Assembly (NCBI GenBank): GCA_958510875.1
Contig: OY294067.1
Location: 254,511,736-254,575,735 of the forward strand
Direction: 5' to 3'
From: Endomychus coccineus
Lineage: Eukaryota > Arthropoda > Insecta > Coleoptera > Endomychidae
Length of the DNA: 64,000 nucleotides
Both the position numbers and the translations under genes were made by a program. Numbering within the stretch: the first letter of the stretch is position 1; each line of letters starts with the position of its first letter. The notes under the pieces were generated by a model. That model was not told where the DNA came from and did no database searches. It saw only the letters and a program-made list of their open reading frames with translations. Shown here one piece after another: positions 44,550-55,474 of this stretch.

Positions 44550-44935
44550 CTGGAAAATCCGGAAAATTTTACCAGATCTTAGCAGCAAACATTTTTCTCG
44601 TATTGTGGTATTGAAATAATAAGATGCGTTGATGTGTCTGAGTACAATTTTCACAAAAGAAGAAAAGTTCTGGAAAATTGGTAGAAATAAAAACCGACGA
44701 TAGTCTTACGGAAAACGCCGGAAAATGAAAATTCACCTATTCTACACAACAAACTTCAATTATTATATTTTCCGAAATATTTTAGTCGGTGTTATTGGAA
44801 TAATAAGATACCGTGATGGTCCTCGGTACATGTTTCACCAAAAAAGAAGGACAATTCTGTAAAATTGATAGAAAATTGCATCGTTGTCCTTCATATTCTT
44901 GTCGAAAAATTAAAATTTGACGTATTTACAAGACA
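44550..44935 (+). repeat. Diverged tandem pair, period about 184 bp
   Basis: attgaaataataagatgcg near 44,611 and attggaataataagatacc near 44,795 start matching stretches: ttttcacaaaagaagaaaagttctg against tttcaccaaaaaagaaggacaattctg, then aaaattg.tagaaa. Two units are visible. Confidence 0.65.
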
Positions 44936-44939
44936 ATCT

Positions 44940-46020
44940 TTTGAAGTTTGTCTTTCGCAAAGTTTTAGACAATTATTATAATAAAGAATTTCAAGTACCT
45001 TTCATTATGATATGTACAGTACCTCTTTCAAAGCAGGTAAAGAAAGAGCAGATGCTGGCAATAGCATCTGAGATGCAGCTGGAAGATCATATCCTTCTTT
45101 TCTATTTTAATTTATAAAACACGTGGACCCTATGTAATATCGATTTTTAATAAAACTTAGGAACTGAAAATAAAGTTATGTATATGTCTGTGATCTCAGC
45201 ATGTTCGCGTTCTTTGACATGTCGATCAGCGAATATCGTATAATGAATTGTGGCCTTCATGTTCTGACTTAGGAACACGTTTGAACTTAATCACCCAACT
45301 GCAAACCGTCTTTAGGACATTGGTGCAGATATACCACGAATTTCATCTAATTCAACATTAATTTCTTTCAAATGAAAAGTATTTATTCACTGACAGGAAC
45401 ACGCTTTTATCCATTGTGCGAGAATAACAAATGCTGTTTGCTTCAACCGATTGTGAAATGAAACTACCCAATGGATACGACTGATAATGTCACAGCAGCT
45501 TATTGAAAGATGTTACTTTTCAGAAACAGGCTCGGTGCTGAGACTTATTGACTAATTGTCATAGGTATTTGTTTTGCAGTGGCAAAATGTTACGGTTACA
45601 CTTTGGTAAAAAATTTACCGTCTACAAAGACCACATTGGAATGGATTACACTGAACTTACTTTGAGCTCCATATTGAAGTTCTCTATCGAACTAAAATTG
45701 AACGTTCTATTTTCAAGTTATTTCGAAATTTAGGATACAGACTGGGATAATATCAAAGTCAGAGTATATCATTGAGTTAAATGGGTCATAAAATGTGAGA
45801 GTAATGCTTTTCTAGGATAGATGCATAAACTAAGGATATGAAACATTTTTATTACTGTTTTTCATGACTAACAGGTGATGAAAATTTTATGTTTATTGTA
45901 TGTGATATCTCAAAGGTTTGATAGAAGTTGTAAAGTATATATACAAAATCAGAGTAGCGTTGATAGCTAGTAACGCCACAATCCCGAAACACTAATTGAT
46001 TAATTCTCAACTTGATCAAT
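44940..46020. other. No gene or clear repeat seen
   Basis: Short frames at 44,917-45,117 and 45,548-45,733 have no recognisable domain. Confidence 0.4.
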
Positions 46021-46029
46021 GCTGCAAGA

Positions 46030-46350
46030 TGGAATTGAGGTATTGACAACTCAAATTCATATCCTAATCGACAACAACTTGTCTTTGAATCTTTTCGATC
46101 TGGCCAAACTTTTGATACAGTCAGCCAGAACAAACTAGTGAAAGCATTAAAAGACTTGGGCATTTGCGGATTTTACCTGACCCTCATGGAGAGCTTTCTG
46201 AGGGAGAGGAAATAATGTGTAGAGATTGGAATCGGTGAATATGAATGGTAGAGTGCGGTGTCCCCCCAAAGCACGGTACTTGTGACAATTCTTTTCAATG
46301 TATATCTCAACAATCTATACGATATCCGTTCACAAAGATCTATAGTAAGT
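46030..46350 (+). pseudogene. Non-LTR RT fragment
   Basis: Plus-strand frames read FDTVSQNKLVKALKDLGICG, then LTLMESFLRER (about 46,110-46,210), and after a frameshift SPQSTVLVTILFNVYLNNLY (a decayed VPQGSVLGPLLFNIYIND). This covers the RT region between motif A and the PQG box. Confidence 0.68.
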
Positions 46351-46599
46351 TCTAACATAATAAGATTCTTGACCCAGTATGAATTATATAAAAAATTCTC
46401 AAGAATTTTTTATGTAAGTTCTAACGATAACACACCGATTTTCTATGATTCTAAGCTGCTGATGATCAACTACTCTAAAACATAATATTTAGCTTTTGCT
46501 GTTAATAAAAATAAAATACCCAACATCCAACTTCTCAGAATTGTATGTAACTGAGGGAGAAACTGTTTTTCGTAAGAGCACAAATTAGCTCATTCTGTC

Positions 46600-46760
46600 T
46601 AATCTCAACACTTAAAAGGCTATTTGGTCAGACGGAATTCCACCTGTCGTTGTTAAGGAGTATGCGCCAGAATTAACAACAGTTTTCTGCAGGTTGTTGG
46701 TGTGTTTCCTCCCAGGTGGAAGATGATAAAGCCAGTATTCTTCTAAGTCGCGTTGAGTCG
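46600..46760 (+). pseudogene. Non-LTR RT fragment (N-terminal finger region)
   Basis: The plus strand reads KAIWSDGIPPVVVKEYAPEL, then TTVFCRLLVCF. It corresponds to the KA-G-DGIPP-VLK-CAPEL motif of the RT N-terminus. It lies downstream of the more C-terminal 46.03-46.35 kb piece, so the two are not one simple colinear copy. Confidence 0.68.
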
Positions 46761-46764
46761 TCAT

Positions 46765-47325
46765 ATGTATCCCTAACTATCGGTGGTATGGCACACTGCT
46801 TAGTGTGAATCAATGATGAAATGATATATTTGGGTAAATGAGCAGAATAGTAAAATTTATCATTTCTTTTTTCAGGTAAGAATAAGTCAAGGAATGGTCT
46901 TTATGATCTGACAAAGTTGGTGAGTAGAATATTCTTAAGTTCAATGAAACCGGGTGGATAATTCCAGTAATCCTTACAGTACAAGGCCTGATCGCTCGAT
47001 AGTAGCCAGAGGCTATGTTGCAGCTGGTCACGTACGTTACGCACAATGCTACAATACCGGTAGTAAAACAAGAGTTTTATTTATTTTTTAGGACATTATT
47101 TAAGGACTTCCTTTTTAAACGGGGTTGCCAGACGTGAACTGGGTCCTTAGTTGCACCTCATTTACTTTTATTTACATAAAATACCCAAGAAAAAATCTAA
47201 CTTCCAATGGTTCTGTTCGAAAATGTATAATTTAAATTAAACTCATTGAAACAATACCTACGAAATTATTACCGTAATGCCGTGAAATGTGTGTGACCAT
47301 GCAATACGTCTAACAAATTCAATAA
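46765..47325. other. No gene or clear repeat seen
   Basis: Short AT-rich frames only. Confidence 0.4.
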
Positions 47326-47332
47326 ATTTCAT

Positions 47333-47577
47333 AAAAACTTCATTTTCGAATCATCCTCTGAATTACCTTTGATGATAAGTTCCTGTAGAATGTCCCTTAA
47401 TTGTTGCCTAGTGCCTATTCCACCAGTTAAAATAATATTTTCAAACTGGGCTGTGGATTTGAAATGCTCTACAGCTCAGCCAAATTGGAGTGGAGCTTGT
47501 ATAACATATTCATTCAATACCTCAAGGGCTACTTCAACATTTTGACGTTCCAAATTTGCAGAATTCTTTTTCAATAC
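47333..47577 (-). pseudogene. Gene-like exon fragment of unknown function
   Basis: The minus strand has ttttattag, a plausible splice acceptor, followed by about 80 codons in one frame with a single TGA. It reads KKNSANLERQNVEVALEVLN, EYVIQAPLQFG, stop, then AVEHFKSTAQFENIILTGGI and GTRQQLRDILQELIIK. A possible donor (AAAG/GTAATT) lies after LIIK. The composition and the helix-strand-turn pattern look like real protein and not like any transposon family I know. The in-frame TGA (perhaps from CGA) and the isolation among repeats argue for a pseudogene, or an exon of a decayed mobile gene. Confidence 0.45.
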
Positions 47578-47869
47578 TAATAAAATATAATTAAATTAAT
47601 TTTTTCTCAAAAATAAATATATTACTGTTGAATTTAAATCAAAAACTTTTTAAAATAAGTTTTCATATTTCAATAATAAAGAGTTAATTTATTTATTCTT
47701 TTTCTTAATTAATAAAGTAAATTAATAATAATGCCCTACAAATTATATTAAAATTCTTAATTATAAATATAAGTGAATTTGTTATCAACAGAAAAACTTG
47801 TTCTGAAAATAAGGAGTTTACTATCCGAATTTAAGCATATGAAACATATTTTGATCCTTTATAATGCTC

Positions 47870-48075
47870 CAGTAAGATCCTGATTAAAGTACGGCATAGT
47901 AGCGTGGGTAGGAGTATTTAGTAATATGAAAACTGTCGAAACTATTCTGAAATGGATACTAGGAATGATATACGGCAAACATATCTTTTACCCGACCAAC
48001 AAATTCTTTAAACTTATAAACTATAAAAGAGTTTACGTTTCAGTAAAAATACTGTTAAGGAAAACTGAGAGCCTT
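47870..48075 (+). pseudogene. Non-LTR retrotransposon C-terminal fragment
   Basis: The plus strand reads LKYGIVAWVGVFSNMKTVET, ILKWILGMIYGKHIFYPTNK and FFKLINYKRVYV. This is the SYGI--WG post-RT region of CR1-like elements. About 65 codons remain, preceded by a stop. Confidence 0.7.
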
Positions 48076-48270
48076 CCAGGTACCAAGTAGAAATAATCGG
48101 ATTGAACTTAGTTGAAAATCAAAAACTATTTGGAACTATTAGGGTATATAAAGGAATACCCTCCGCTGAACATAAATGTGAATTCATAGAATTGCATTTT
48201 CACATATACCGGGATATCAAAAATTATCTTGGTCGAGGGTGGTTGTGGAATCTAAAACGTGTGTCTTACT

Positions 48271-48687
48271 CAAAGAGTTCTATATATAGAGATGACAAGT
48301 TGTATCGTTTGTATATGAAGAGAACGTATTTTGGGAGTCCAGCGCGGTTACCCTCTCTCCGCGTCTCAAGCGATCGAGTCGACTAGTTTTTGCAAGTGAA
48401 CTTGGGTGAAGCAACATTGTTTCACACCACAATTTCCGTCGTTCAAGATTTTCAGGAAAGCTGTAAAATAAATAGATTATAATACATAAATAACAAACAA
48501 ATTGAGGTTAAATCACTCAAAAACAATAATATAAACAAAACGAAATAACGAAAATAACTTTATTCTGCTGCAATAGCGTCATAAATAAATAGTCGTCTGC
48601 CTCGATCATGCGTAAAGAACGAAAAAAGGGAGACTCCCAAAATACGGTATAAATCCGACTTGTCATCTCTATATATAGAACTCTTTG
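48271..48687. mobile_element. 417-bp MITE with 8-bp duplication GTCTTACT
   Basis: It begins CAAAGAGTTCTATATATAGA and ends with the inverse, tctatatatagaactctttg. The inverted homology extends to a shared ttttgggagtc about 75 bp inside each end. The exact direct repeat GTCTTACT flanks it (48263-48270 and 48688-48695). The 8-bp duplication and CA...TG ends suggest a hAT or P-type non-autonomous element. There is no coding capacity. Confidence 0.9.
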
Positions 48688-48879
48688 GTCTTACTTAACG
48701 TTATCAAAACTTGTGTCAAAATAATTAATTTGAAGTTTCTATAAGTGAGAAATTTCGCAATTTTATACGAATGTTATAACACTCAGAAGTCTCTAGCGTT
48801 TTAGACTCCGGGATTTTCACGTGGCCTATCGAAATAAGAAGGTTCGAGTTGTATAAAAACACAATTGAATGAACGCCAG

Positions 48880-49065
48880 ACGTCCTATGTAATTAGCTAC
48901 GAACGTAATCATTTTGACATATGCCTCGAGGAGCTCGCTACGCGTCAGTTAGAGTTCATACTTTTTATCTCGATCTTGTTAATATGGGGGCCGTTTTATG
49001 CCCCGTGCGGCCGGCACCAGTTGTAATAAAGTGTTTTCGGCTATAGGCCGCTACATTTTAATCGC
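48880..49065. other. GC-richer unassigned stretch
   Basis: Around 48,985-49,020 (gggggccgttttatgccccg, tgcggccggcacc) the base composition rises above its surroundings. No gene or repeat family is assigned. Confidence 0.3.
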
Positions 49066-49274
49066 TTCATTCCACAACCGCCCTTGACCGAGATAATTTT
49101 TAATTTCTAGTTCATTATTGTTTTACAACTGAAATAGATAATATGAAATTTGTAGGTCATTGATATGTCAGTGTGACAGTGACATAATTATCTCAAACGT
49201 AAAGTAAGACATACGTTTTGGATTCCACAACCACCCTTGACCAAGATAATTTTTGATATCCCGGTACATTTCCA

Positions 49275-49600
49275 TCCCTTCTAAATTACCTAGATATTTG
49301 TCATTACCTGTGATAAACATTCTTGAGAAACGGTGTGACCTGTATTTGGAATACGTTCGGCTAACGCTGATTTTTGATCTTGATTTTTCTCCATGTGGGC
49401 AAAATGTTTTCTATACCGATTTAGAATTTTCCTTCTAGCTTGGCTCACATGGCGTTTTATATGCGATTCACAATTGATTTTGTAAATCCAGGATTTGTGG
49501 TAGTCGGAAACTTCATCAAAGGTCTTTCCTGAACGGGTTTTCAGCTAAGTTCTCACCTGTATATCTATAAACGAGTTGTATTGCAAATTTATAGAATTTT
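49275..49600 (-). pseudogene. Penelope-like element, GIY-YIG fragment
   Basis: Broken minus-strand frames correspond to the 63,330-63,010 copy. They show a decayed Y-(R/K)-x-N-C-ESH-KRHVS approach, KTFCPHGEKSRSKISVSRTY and SKYRSHRFSRMFITGN. The same segment at 63 kb reads HIKKNNGEKSALAEHI. Several frameshifts are present. Confidence 0.65.
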
Positions 49601-49889
49601 TAAATTACTGAAGGACGATGAGTGAAACTTCTTAATTCAAAAAAATGTTTGACATAGAAAAATCGATGATATTTTCTGGATTATGAGTACAGATTTTGAT
49701 TCACATGGTTCATCTTGAACATGCTTAATATCAAATTCGATTCACTCAAATTCACTGAGGGAATTGAAACGGATGACCAGATTGATTAACATTATCAAAC
49801 ATTTTTAACACTTGGAATTCAACATACACAGAAAATCCACTGAAACAAATAGGTACGCTCCTGCGGATTACACCAATTAATTATAAAAT

Positions 49890-50330
49890 ATCCTCATTTG
49901 ATAGTCTGATCCACGGATCATTGAATGTCCCCTTGAGCCAACAAAGTTGAAAAACTTCAGCAAATAAAGTTGGATAGTGGTTACGACAAATCCTTGATGA
50001 ATACTTCAATTTCTAAACGGGAAGGAAAATCGAACGCAACCTATTAACCAAATTAGAGCCACTAACTTCAAATAGTTCAATATAATTCACTCATCAATAA
50101 ATCCCCTAATTTATTTTCAAAATTTGCAGCACAGCCCGCTTAGATATGTAAGAACAATCTGAAAACCGTTTAGGCAACAGTTTTGATCCCGAATTCGACA
50201 AATCCGTAATTTACAAAATCGATTATGAGTTGTTTACAAAATACTATGTGGGCTATGACAATGTTTTGATTCTCCAGGTTAGATAGTGACAACAAGTGTT
50301 CCAAGACCATCTGCCGGAAAGCAGATGTCC
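49890..50330 (+). pseudogene. Penelope-like element, RT/endonuclease linker and GIY-YIG start
   Basis: It aligns at nucleotide level with 36,060-36,340 (ggaaaatcgaacgcaacc; attaaccaaattagagccac; ttcaaatagttcaat). Frames then read ENRLGNSFDPEFDKSVIYKI and DYELFTKYYVGYDN. The second is the start of the GIY-YIG domain, with VIYKI for GVYKI and YYVG for YYVGQ. It is degraded further downstream, and no catalytic Arg or Glu is readable. Confidence 0.72.
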
Positions 50331-50334
50331 CACT

Positions 50335-50655
50335 GTGGATGTAATTAATAACGCCACGCATTGATAATACAGTAATTGCAGTCGAAGAATCGACATGAAA
50401 ACAGTTGGAAATACTACCGCCAGTTGATGGCGCTGTTTCGTGGTTCAACCTGGAGAACCAAAACTTTGTCTAAGCCTTATATTTAACTGGAATGTTAGAA
50501 TTGGGTATTGTCAAATTTGATGTAATTGGTGATCTTGAATTTATTCCGGGAACTACAAAATTGAATTCACTCATTTCATTCACGGCGATTTGATCGATTG
50601 TATTTGTTTCCTGTTGATTGTGATGAAGGTATTTGAAACATTCCATTCATCACTG
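50335..50655. other. No gene or clear repeat seen
   Basis: Spacer between a PLE piece and the second THAP element. Confidence 0.35.
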
Positions 50656-50661
50656 TATGTT

Positions 50662-51188
50662 TGACATGAGTCTCTTACGCGTCGCTAAACTCATAGTTCC
50701 TCTCTCAGCAACCAGCTAGCGCTTGGATCGGTAAAACAATTTCTTTTCGGAATCGCAAGCAGTGTTACTGAGTATTCTGATTTGAGAGAGGAATAGAACT
50801 GTTACTCTTGTCAAAATGTATTACTCACCTCAAAAATAACTCCCCCTTTTTCGTTATAAATGACGTACACAAAAGACCTCGTTAAAACTATTTCTATCCG
50901 GAATCGCAAGCATCCACTTTTAACGCTTTTCCGCATCTTTCGGCACTTCAAAAACAGGAGTTTGTTGCTTTACACTTTTGTACCACGTTTTGCATTTCGG
51001 CACAATGCACGGTTTCGTAATTTGTTTCTAAAAACGCAGGTATTCCTTGTGTTTACAAGTCAACTGACAGTTGTCAGAGAATATTCCTACGTGACGACTT
51101 TCGGTACTACGCGACAGTTGACGCTTAGCGGACTCACTTCTCACATAGGAAACAGCCCCGAGTTTCCAGACCTGTATGTACGACCGTG
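50662..51188 (-). mobile_element. Second P-like THAP element, left end missing
   Basis: It aligns with 24,870-25,877, from gacatgagtctcttacgcg to the terminal gacctgtatgtacgaccgtg, which ends at 51,188. It lacks the left terminal repeat and the internal duplicated segment of the 24.8 kb copy. The minus strand carries the same THAP exon (about 51,030-50,829): KPCIVPKCKTWYKSVKQQ, then FEVPKDAEKR, a stop, KWMLAIPDRN, and the GTGAGT donor. The plus-strand frame at 50,860-51,219 is a shadow. Confidence 0.85.
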
Positions 51189-51189
51189 G

Positions 51190-52345
51190 GCTAGCAACAT
51201 CATTTTTGTTACATCATAAATGTTCTACATCTGTGCTTATCATATTTCTCTTTGTTTCGAACTCTTCACATTTTTTCACGTTTCGGAGTATGGCACTGTC
51301 AAGTTTTCCCCGGGAGAAATTTCAATTTGTTATTGACATATATTGAATTTATAAAGCAGAATATTGAATTTATATTCTTGAATGATGACTGGAGGGAGCA
51401 CTTGTGCTTTAGGTTTAATATAGGGAATAAAATTCAAAATTTGGTGTAATAATATAAATTTATACGATCAGCTGAAATAACGCTTACTTGACCATAACAG
51501 ATTGCAAACTTTTTGATGTATAAAATGCTTCATACGTTGGGAAGTTATTCTTATTTCATTCTTCTTATATAATTAAATAAGATTGAAATAAGAAATTCCT
51601 TGAGTTACATGCTGCTTTTGTTTCTCCGTCGTTTCTTTGAATCGGGAGATTAGTTACAGCATCAAGCCAAACACTTTCACATATTTTTACAGGATTTATT
51701 GATGATAGCGACGACCAACAACCTCATATTAATTCTTTGTTCAAATACTGGAATGAATTCTCAAAGCTTCCACGAAGTAGGTGCAAATATATTAATGCGA
51801 TTGTTCATGGAAAAAGCAGGAATTCGATTTGAAGTTTGATCTCAATAAGTCTTTTGGTAACATGAATCAAATCATTTCAAGTAACATTTGAGACAGAAAT
51901 AGAGTATCATTGTTGAAGTATCTGAAAATAGATTTAGATACCTACACTTTTTCGGCTCCTTCTCTCATTACCCAGAAACAATTGAAATGACTAAGAAGCC
52001 GTTTGTTCTACACAATAATTGGCAGGTAACAACAAAGGATATAGGGTATGATTATCTCAGTTTCTTTTAACTCTGAACAACTTCAATGCAAAATGTTGGG
52101 AGAAAACTGTATGAACAGATCCTAAACCATCCTATGTTGATGAGATAACAAATGATCATTCTCAATGCCTGAAGAATAGCTTGTATATAAGATATGTCAA
52201 CCTTAGATTAAGGTGGATTTTACAATAATTCGTTGAGAAATTTATGTATTGTGTAGAATTATATATAAAAAATTATATTGCGGAAGTTTAGGAATTACTC
52301 TACTGGATCACTGTATGGTGAGTATTTATACAATATAAGATGCTT
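51190..52345. other. No gene or clear repeat seen
   Basis: AT-rich with short frames only. Confidence 0.4.
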
Positions 52346-52351
52346 ACATTT

Positions 52352-52865
52352 TCACCCATTAAGTACATATACCTTCGAGTGTGTTCGTTTGAAGAATGTC
52401 GTATGCAATGAGAATAATGTTAACCGAAGTATGACATATTGACAACTAAAAATACCCGCCAGAACGAGAGAAGTGTACGAGGTGTTACTAGAAGATAATG
52501 GAAATCTTAGGTTTTTGAAAAAAAACTTATTTATTCGTCTAATAAGCAATGAAGTTTGAGCAGGTGCATTATTATAGTCCAAAAGCCACAAATCCGGGAG
52601 TGTTTTTCGGCGTTGAACTTGTAGGTAGTACTCCTTATTGACCGTTTGACCTCGAGGCAAGAATTCATGTTGCACTATGCCATGAAAATTGAAGAACACA
52701 GTGAGCAAAATCTTCACGTGAATTGTTTTTCCACAAATCCGGGAGTGTTTTTCGGCGTTGAACTTGTAGGTAGTACTCCTTATTGACCGTTTGACCTCGA
52801 GGCAAGAATTCATGTTGCACTATGCCATGAAAATCGAAGAACACAGTGAGCAAAACCTTCACATT
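52352..52865 (-). pseudogene. Mariner transposase fragment with a 145-bp internal tandem duplication
   Basis: The minus strand reads VLLTVFFDFHGIVQHEFLPR, then GQTVNKEYYLQVQRRKTLPD and LWKNNS, the middle of a mariner transposase. The same 132 bp then occurs again (52,731-52,863 and 52,586-52,717, spacing 145). After the second pass the frame goes on with LDYNNAPAQTSLLIRRINKF, the second catalytic region with HDNAP decayed to YNNAP. The first and third catalytic regions are not readable. It is a different mariner subfamily from the 13 and 22 kb copies. Confidence 0.85.
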
Positions 52866-52869
52866 TCTT

Positions 52870-53785
52870 GCTCTCCATTGAATATTTGGGTAGTCGTGTA
52901 AAAATGCTCTCGTATCTTAGCAATTGAATTAGATTGGTTCGAGAAGATTACAAAATAAGAGAAAAATTTCAATAAAAATGTAGTTTTAACTCATTCCTAG
53001 ATCTACACTATGAGGTAAGATGAATCTTGATGTGGATACCATTTTTCTACTTCGATATACAACAAGAACGTACACATTTGAAAAAAAAGCATTAGCAAAT
53101 TGTTTCATCATGCAATGGTATTCTCAGAATGGGTTATTGAAGAGGATTGTAACTAAAATTTATAGTCATGGCAGCTATGCGATGTATAATGCATACTACT
53201 TTTAATTCCTTTTTCTGCGTTCATACGTACCTGACTGAGATATGAATTAATAATAACAATGGGTACATAAAACGGCGACAACGGTTGGAGATCTTAATTA
53301 GTTCTACGTTTGTTTGTCGTAGGCTCCTGTTGGAGCTTCACGGAAGCTGTTTTAAACGAGTTGCGTCCCAAGCACGGTATATACTCATTGTGCATATAAT
53401 TGGAAGCCGAGTTTTTGCGAATATGGACAGCCATATTCTCCGTTTCATCAGCAGAATCTGTTGCATACTAATTTGTTCCCTAACAAAAAGTGCACAGATC
53501 TAACGCTGGAAGCTTCTTCAATTAAAGGAAACTTCCATATAGTACATTACATAATACACCACAACCATAATATCATCACATTAGTGCAATCCCCCGCTCA
53601 TGTGTATTCATATTTGTTTTTGATGTTAAACCATAACTGCAAATTATTTGAAACATTATCACATATGGATCTTCCAAGAAAGAGCTTTTGATCAATGTTC
53701 CAACGCTACAGTTAGCATTTCTGTATATATATATGTAATATTTTCTTGGTATGTTGGTTCTTAGATATGACCGAAAATGAATAAA
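52870..53785. other. No gene or clear repeat seen
   Basis: Short AT-rich frames at 53,020-53,691 show no recognisable domain. Confidence 0.4.
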
Positions 53786-53792
53786 TACTCTC

Positions 53793-53833
53793 TTTCTTTG
53801 ACGTTTCGATAACAGTTTATTATCTTTATCAAA
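53793..53833 (-). ncRNA. Decayed hammerhead-like motif (fourth type)
   Basis: The minus strand reads TTGATAA, A, GATAATAAACTGTTATC, GAAAC, GTCAA. GATAA pairs with TTATC as stem II and GAAA is intact, but CTGATGA has two changes and stem I is not evident. It resembles PLE-associated hammerheads in layout only. Confidence 0.3.
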
Positions 53834-54434
53834 ATTTGTCAATTAGTGTTTCCATGTAATTTAGAAAAGAATAGATGATTTCGATTAATGAAATGCGCCT
53901 GCAGCCGACTTGTGTAATCCTAAATATCTATGATTATTGTATGAATTAGTTATTCTATGATTAACATTCCACTTCTATTATTAACAACTAATCAAATTTA
54001 AGATAATTCTATGGAATTTAACCCTCAAATTCTTACTTATAGTTGAATAATACGTTACCTTCTTTTAGGTTGAATTTTAAATAGACAATGGAAAGTGATA
54101 CTTCAAAATAATGGAATTTTGTTAAGTTTGAATTGTATTATTGTAAAGTTTCGAAAGACTGGAATCTATTTTGTCATTTACACAATTGTTTTTCAAAATT
54201 TAAATACTTTCTAATATCAAACGTTTGTTGCCATTCGTTTCAATATTTGAATATTTTCTAACAAAAGTATTCAAAATGATTAATCGATGATTAGAATTGA
54301 GTTAGCAGTATCTACAGAATGAATTGTTCAGAGCTCTCATTGGCGATGTATTAATAATGATTCTTGACTCAGGAATAAATTATATTTAAATTCTAGGGGA
54401 AATAAGTCACGCTAACACATATGCTTATTATTTT

Positions 54435-54478
54435 CGTCCAAACGAACGTTTCGGTCTCACGACCATCATCATAGTGTC
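54435..54478 (-). ncRNA. Decayed hammerhead motif, family A, 3' end of PLE
   Basis: The minus strand reads ATGATGA, TGGTCGTGAGACC, GAAA, CGTTCG. Stem II (GGTC/GACC) and GAAA are intact. The first core base and stem I are damaged. It stands at the 3' side of the minus-strand PLE at 54.5-55.4 kb, in the same place as the 31.9 kb motif in its PLE. Confidence 0.6.
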
Positions 54479-54479
54479 T

Positions 54480-55441
54480 AAAACGGGATTTCTTCAGTTA
54501 AAAACGCCCACTCCACCGAAACGAACAGAAACACGAATAATCGAAATTGTAACATATTAAAGGTGTATCAAGAATTCGCTGCTTAGCAATTTTCTTATGA
54601 TATACGAACTGATGTCGAACAAAGTCTGTATACGACTGAAACCAAAAAATATAACGCTCAAGTTTATGCTTTCGAACCAGATGTTGAAGATTTCTGATGT
54701 AATAGAAAAAGGTTGTTAGATCTTATTAGAAATATTGCTATTTGAGTATTCTACTTAAAATATACTTTTACCATTATAAAGACGCATGTAGGATTTTCCA
54801 AGGGTTTCAATTAATCAAATTAGTATACATTTGACTTGATGACTGTTCTATAATTTACAGACTTGGAGTCACGTCTTATGTGAATATTCTCCAGAATAGA
54901 TCTTTTATAATAATTGGTTTCCTTAGTTAGAATATCAACATTTTTGTAATCGAATTGATGGTTATAGTCAAAACAGTGTTTAGCAAGGGCGTTGGAATTT
55001 TCTAATCCTTTGTTTCTTGTACTATATGTATGGCCATACATTTTTTGTAAATATATCGTTTGGAGATTCCTGTATAAGTCCCATCTTAATCTAAACAATT
55101 TAATTTGTATACTGTGTGGGTTTGTGTATCTTTGGCAATCAAAGGTTTCAGATTTGAGAAATATTGTACCAACTCAGTTAGAAGGTTTATGCGCAACATT
55201 TGTATCACACTTTTTCAAATATTTCCTCTGAGGTCTCCGGAATGTATAGTAATATTATAAAATTATCTGTATTACCGGTTATGTTATTTATAAATGACGT
55301 TTCATTAAAGGTTTCGTTTATTCCTTCTTTAATGATGAGGTTGAACAATGTTTTTGGGTAGCCATTCATCTCCAGTGTATTCTGAACAATTTTTAAATTT
55401 TTTGGATGGTCCTCTGGGTGGGACAATTTGTGCTGATACAA
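54480..55441 (-). pseudogene. Penelope-like element, family A: linker, GIY-YIG and 3' region
   Basis: The minus strand runs from 55,441 (MYQHKLSHPEDHPKNLKIVQ, NTLEMNGYPKTLFNLI: the RT-endonuclease linker with SHP-YH-KNL...NGYP) through a decayed GIY-YIG core. It then reaches 55,098-54,820 (MYGHTYSTRNKGLENSNALA, KHCFDYNHQFDYKNVDIL, TKETNYYKRSILENIHI). The final block holds the conserved E of the endonuclease (SILENIHIRR). The 3' non-coding 54,780-54,480 aligns with 32,480-31,975 but lacks the 150-bp MITE. The RT catalytic domain is absent. Confidence 0.82.
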
Positions 55442-55474
55442 TTAGTTTTAGGAAATCCCGTATTAGACGTAATA

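Larger units (their letters stand above)
48205..49275. repeat. Old repeat present three times, once inverted and split by a MITE
   Basis: The plus-strand block 48,206-48,270 (ccgggatatcaaaaattatc, ggtggttgtggaatctaaaa, gtcttact) recurs in inverse at about 49,198-49,268. A shorter inverted copy is at 49,068-49,108 (cattccacaaccgcccttga). The inverse copy at 49.2 kb continues past gtcttact into ttacg without the 417-bp insert, so it acts as an empty site. Confidence 0.75.

Noticed and set aside
50860..51219. 119-codon plus-strand open frame
   Set aside because: It lies antisense to the THAP exon and terminal repeat of the second P-like element.
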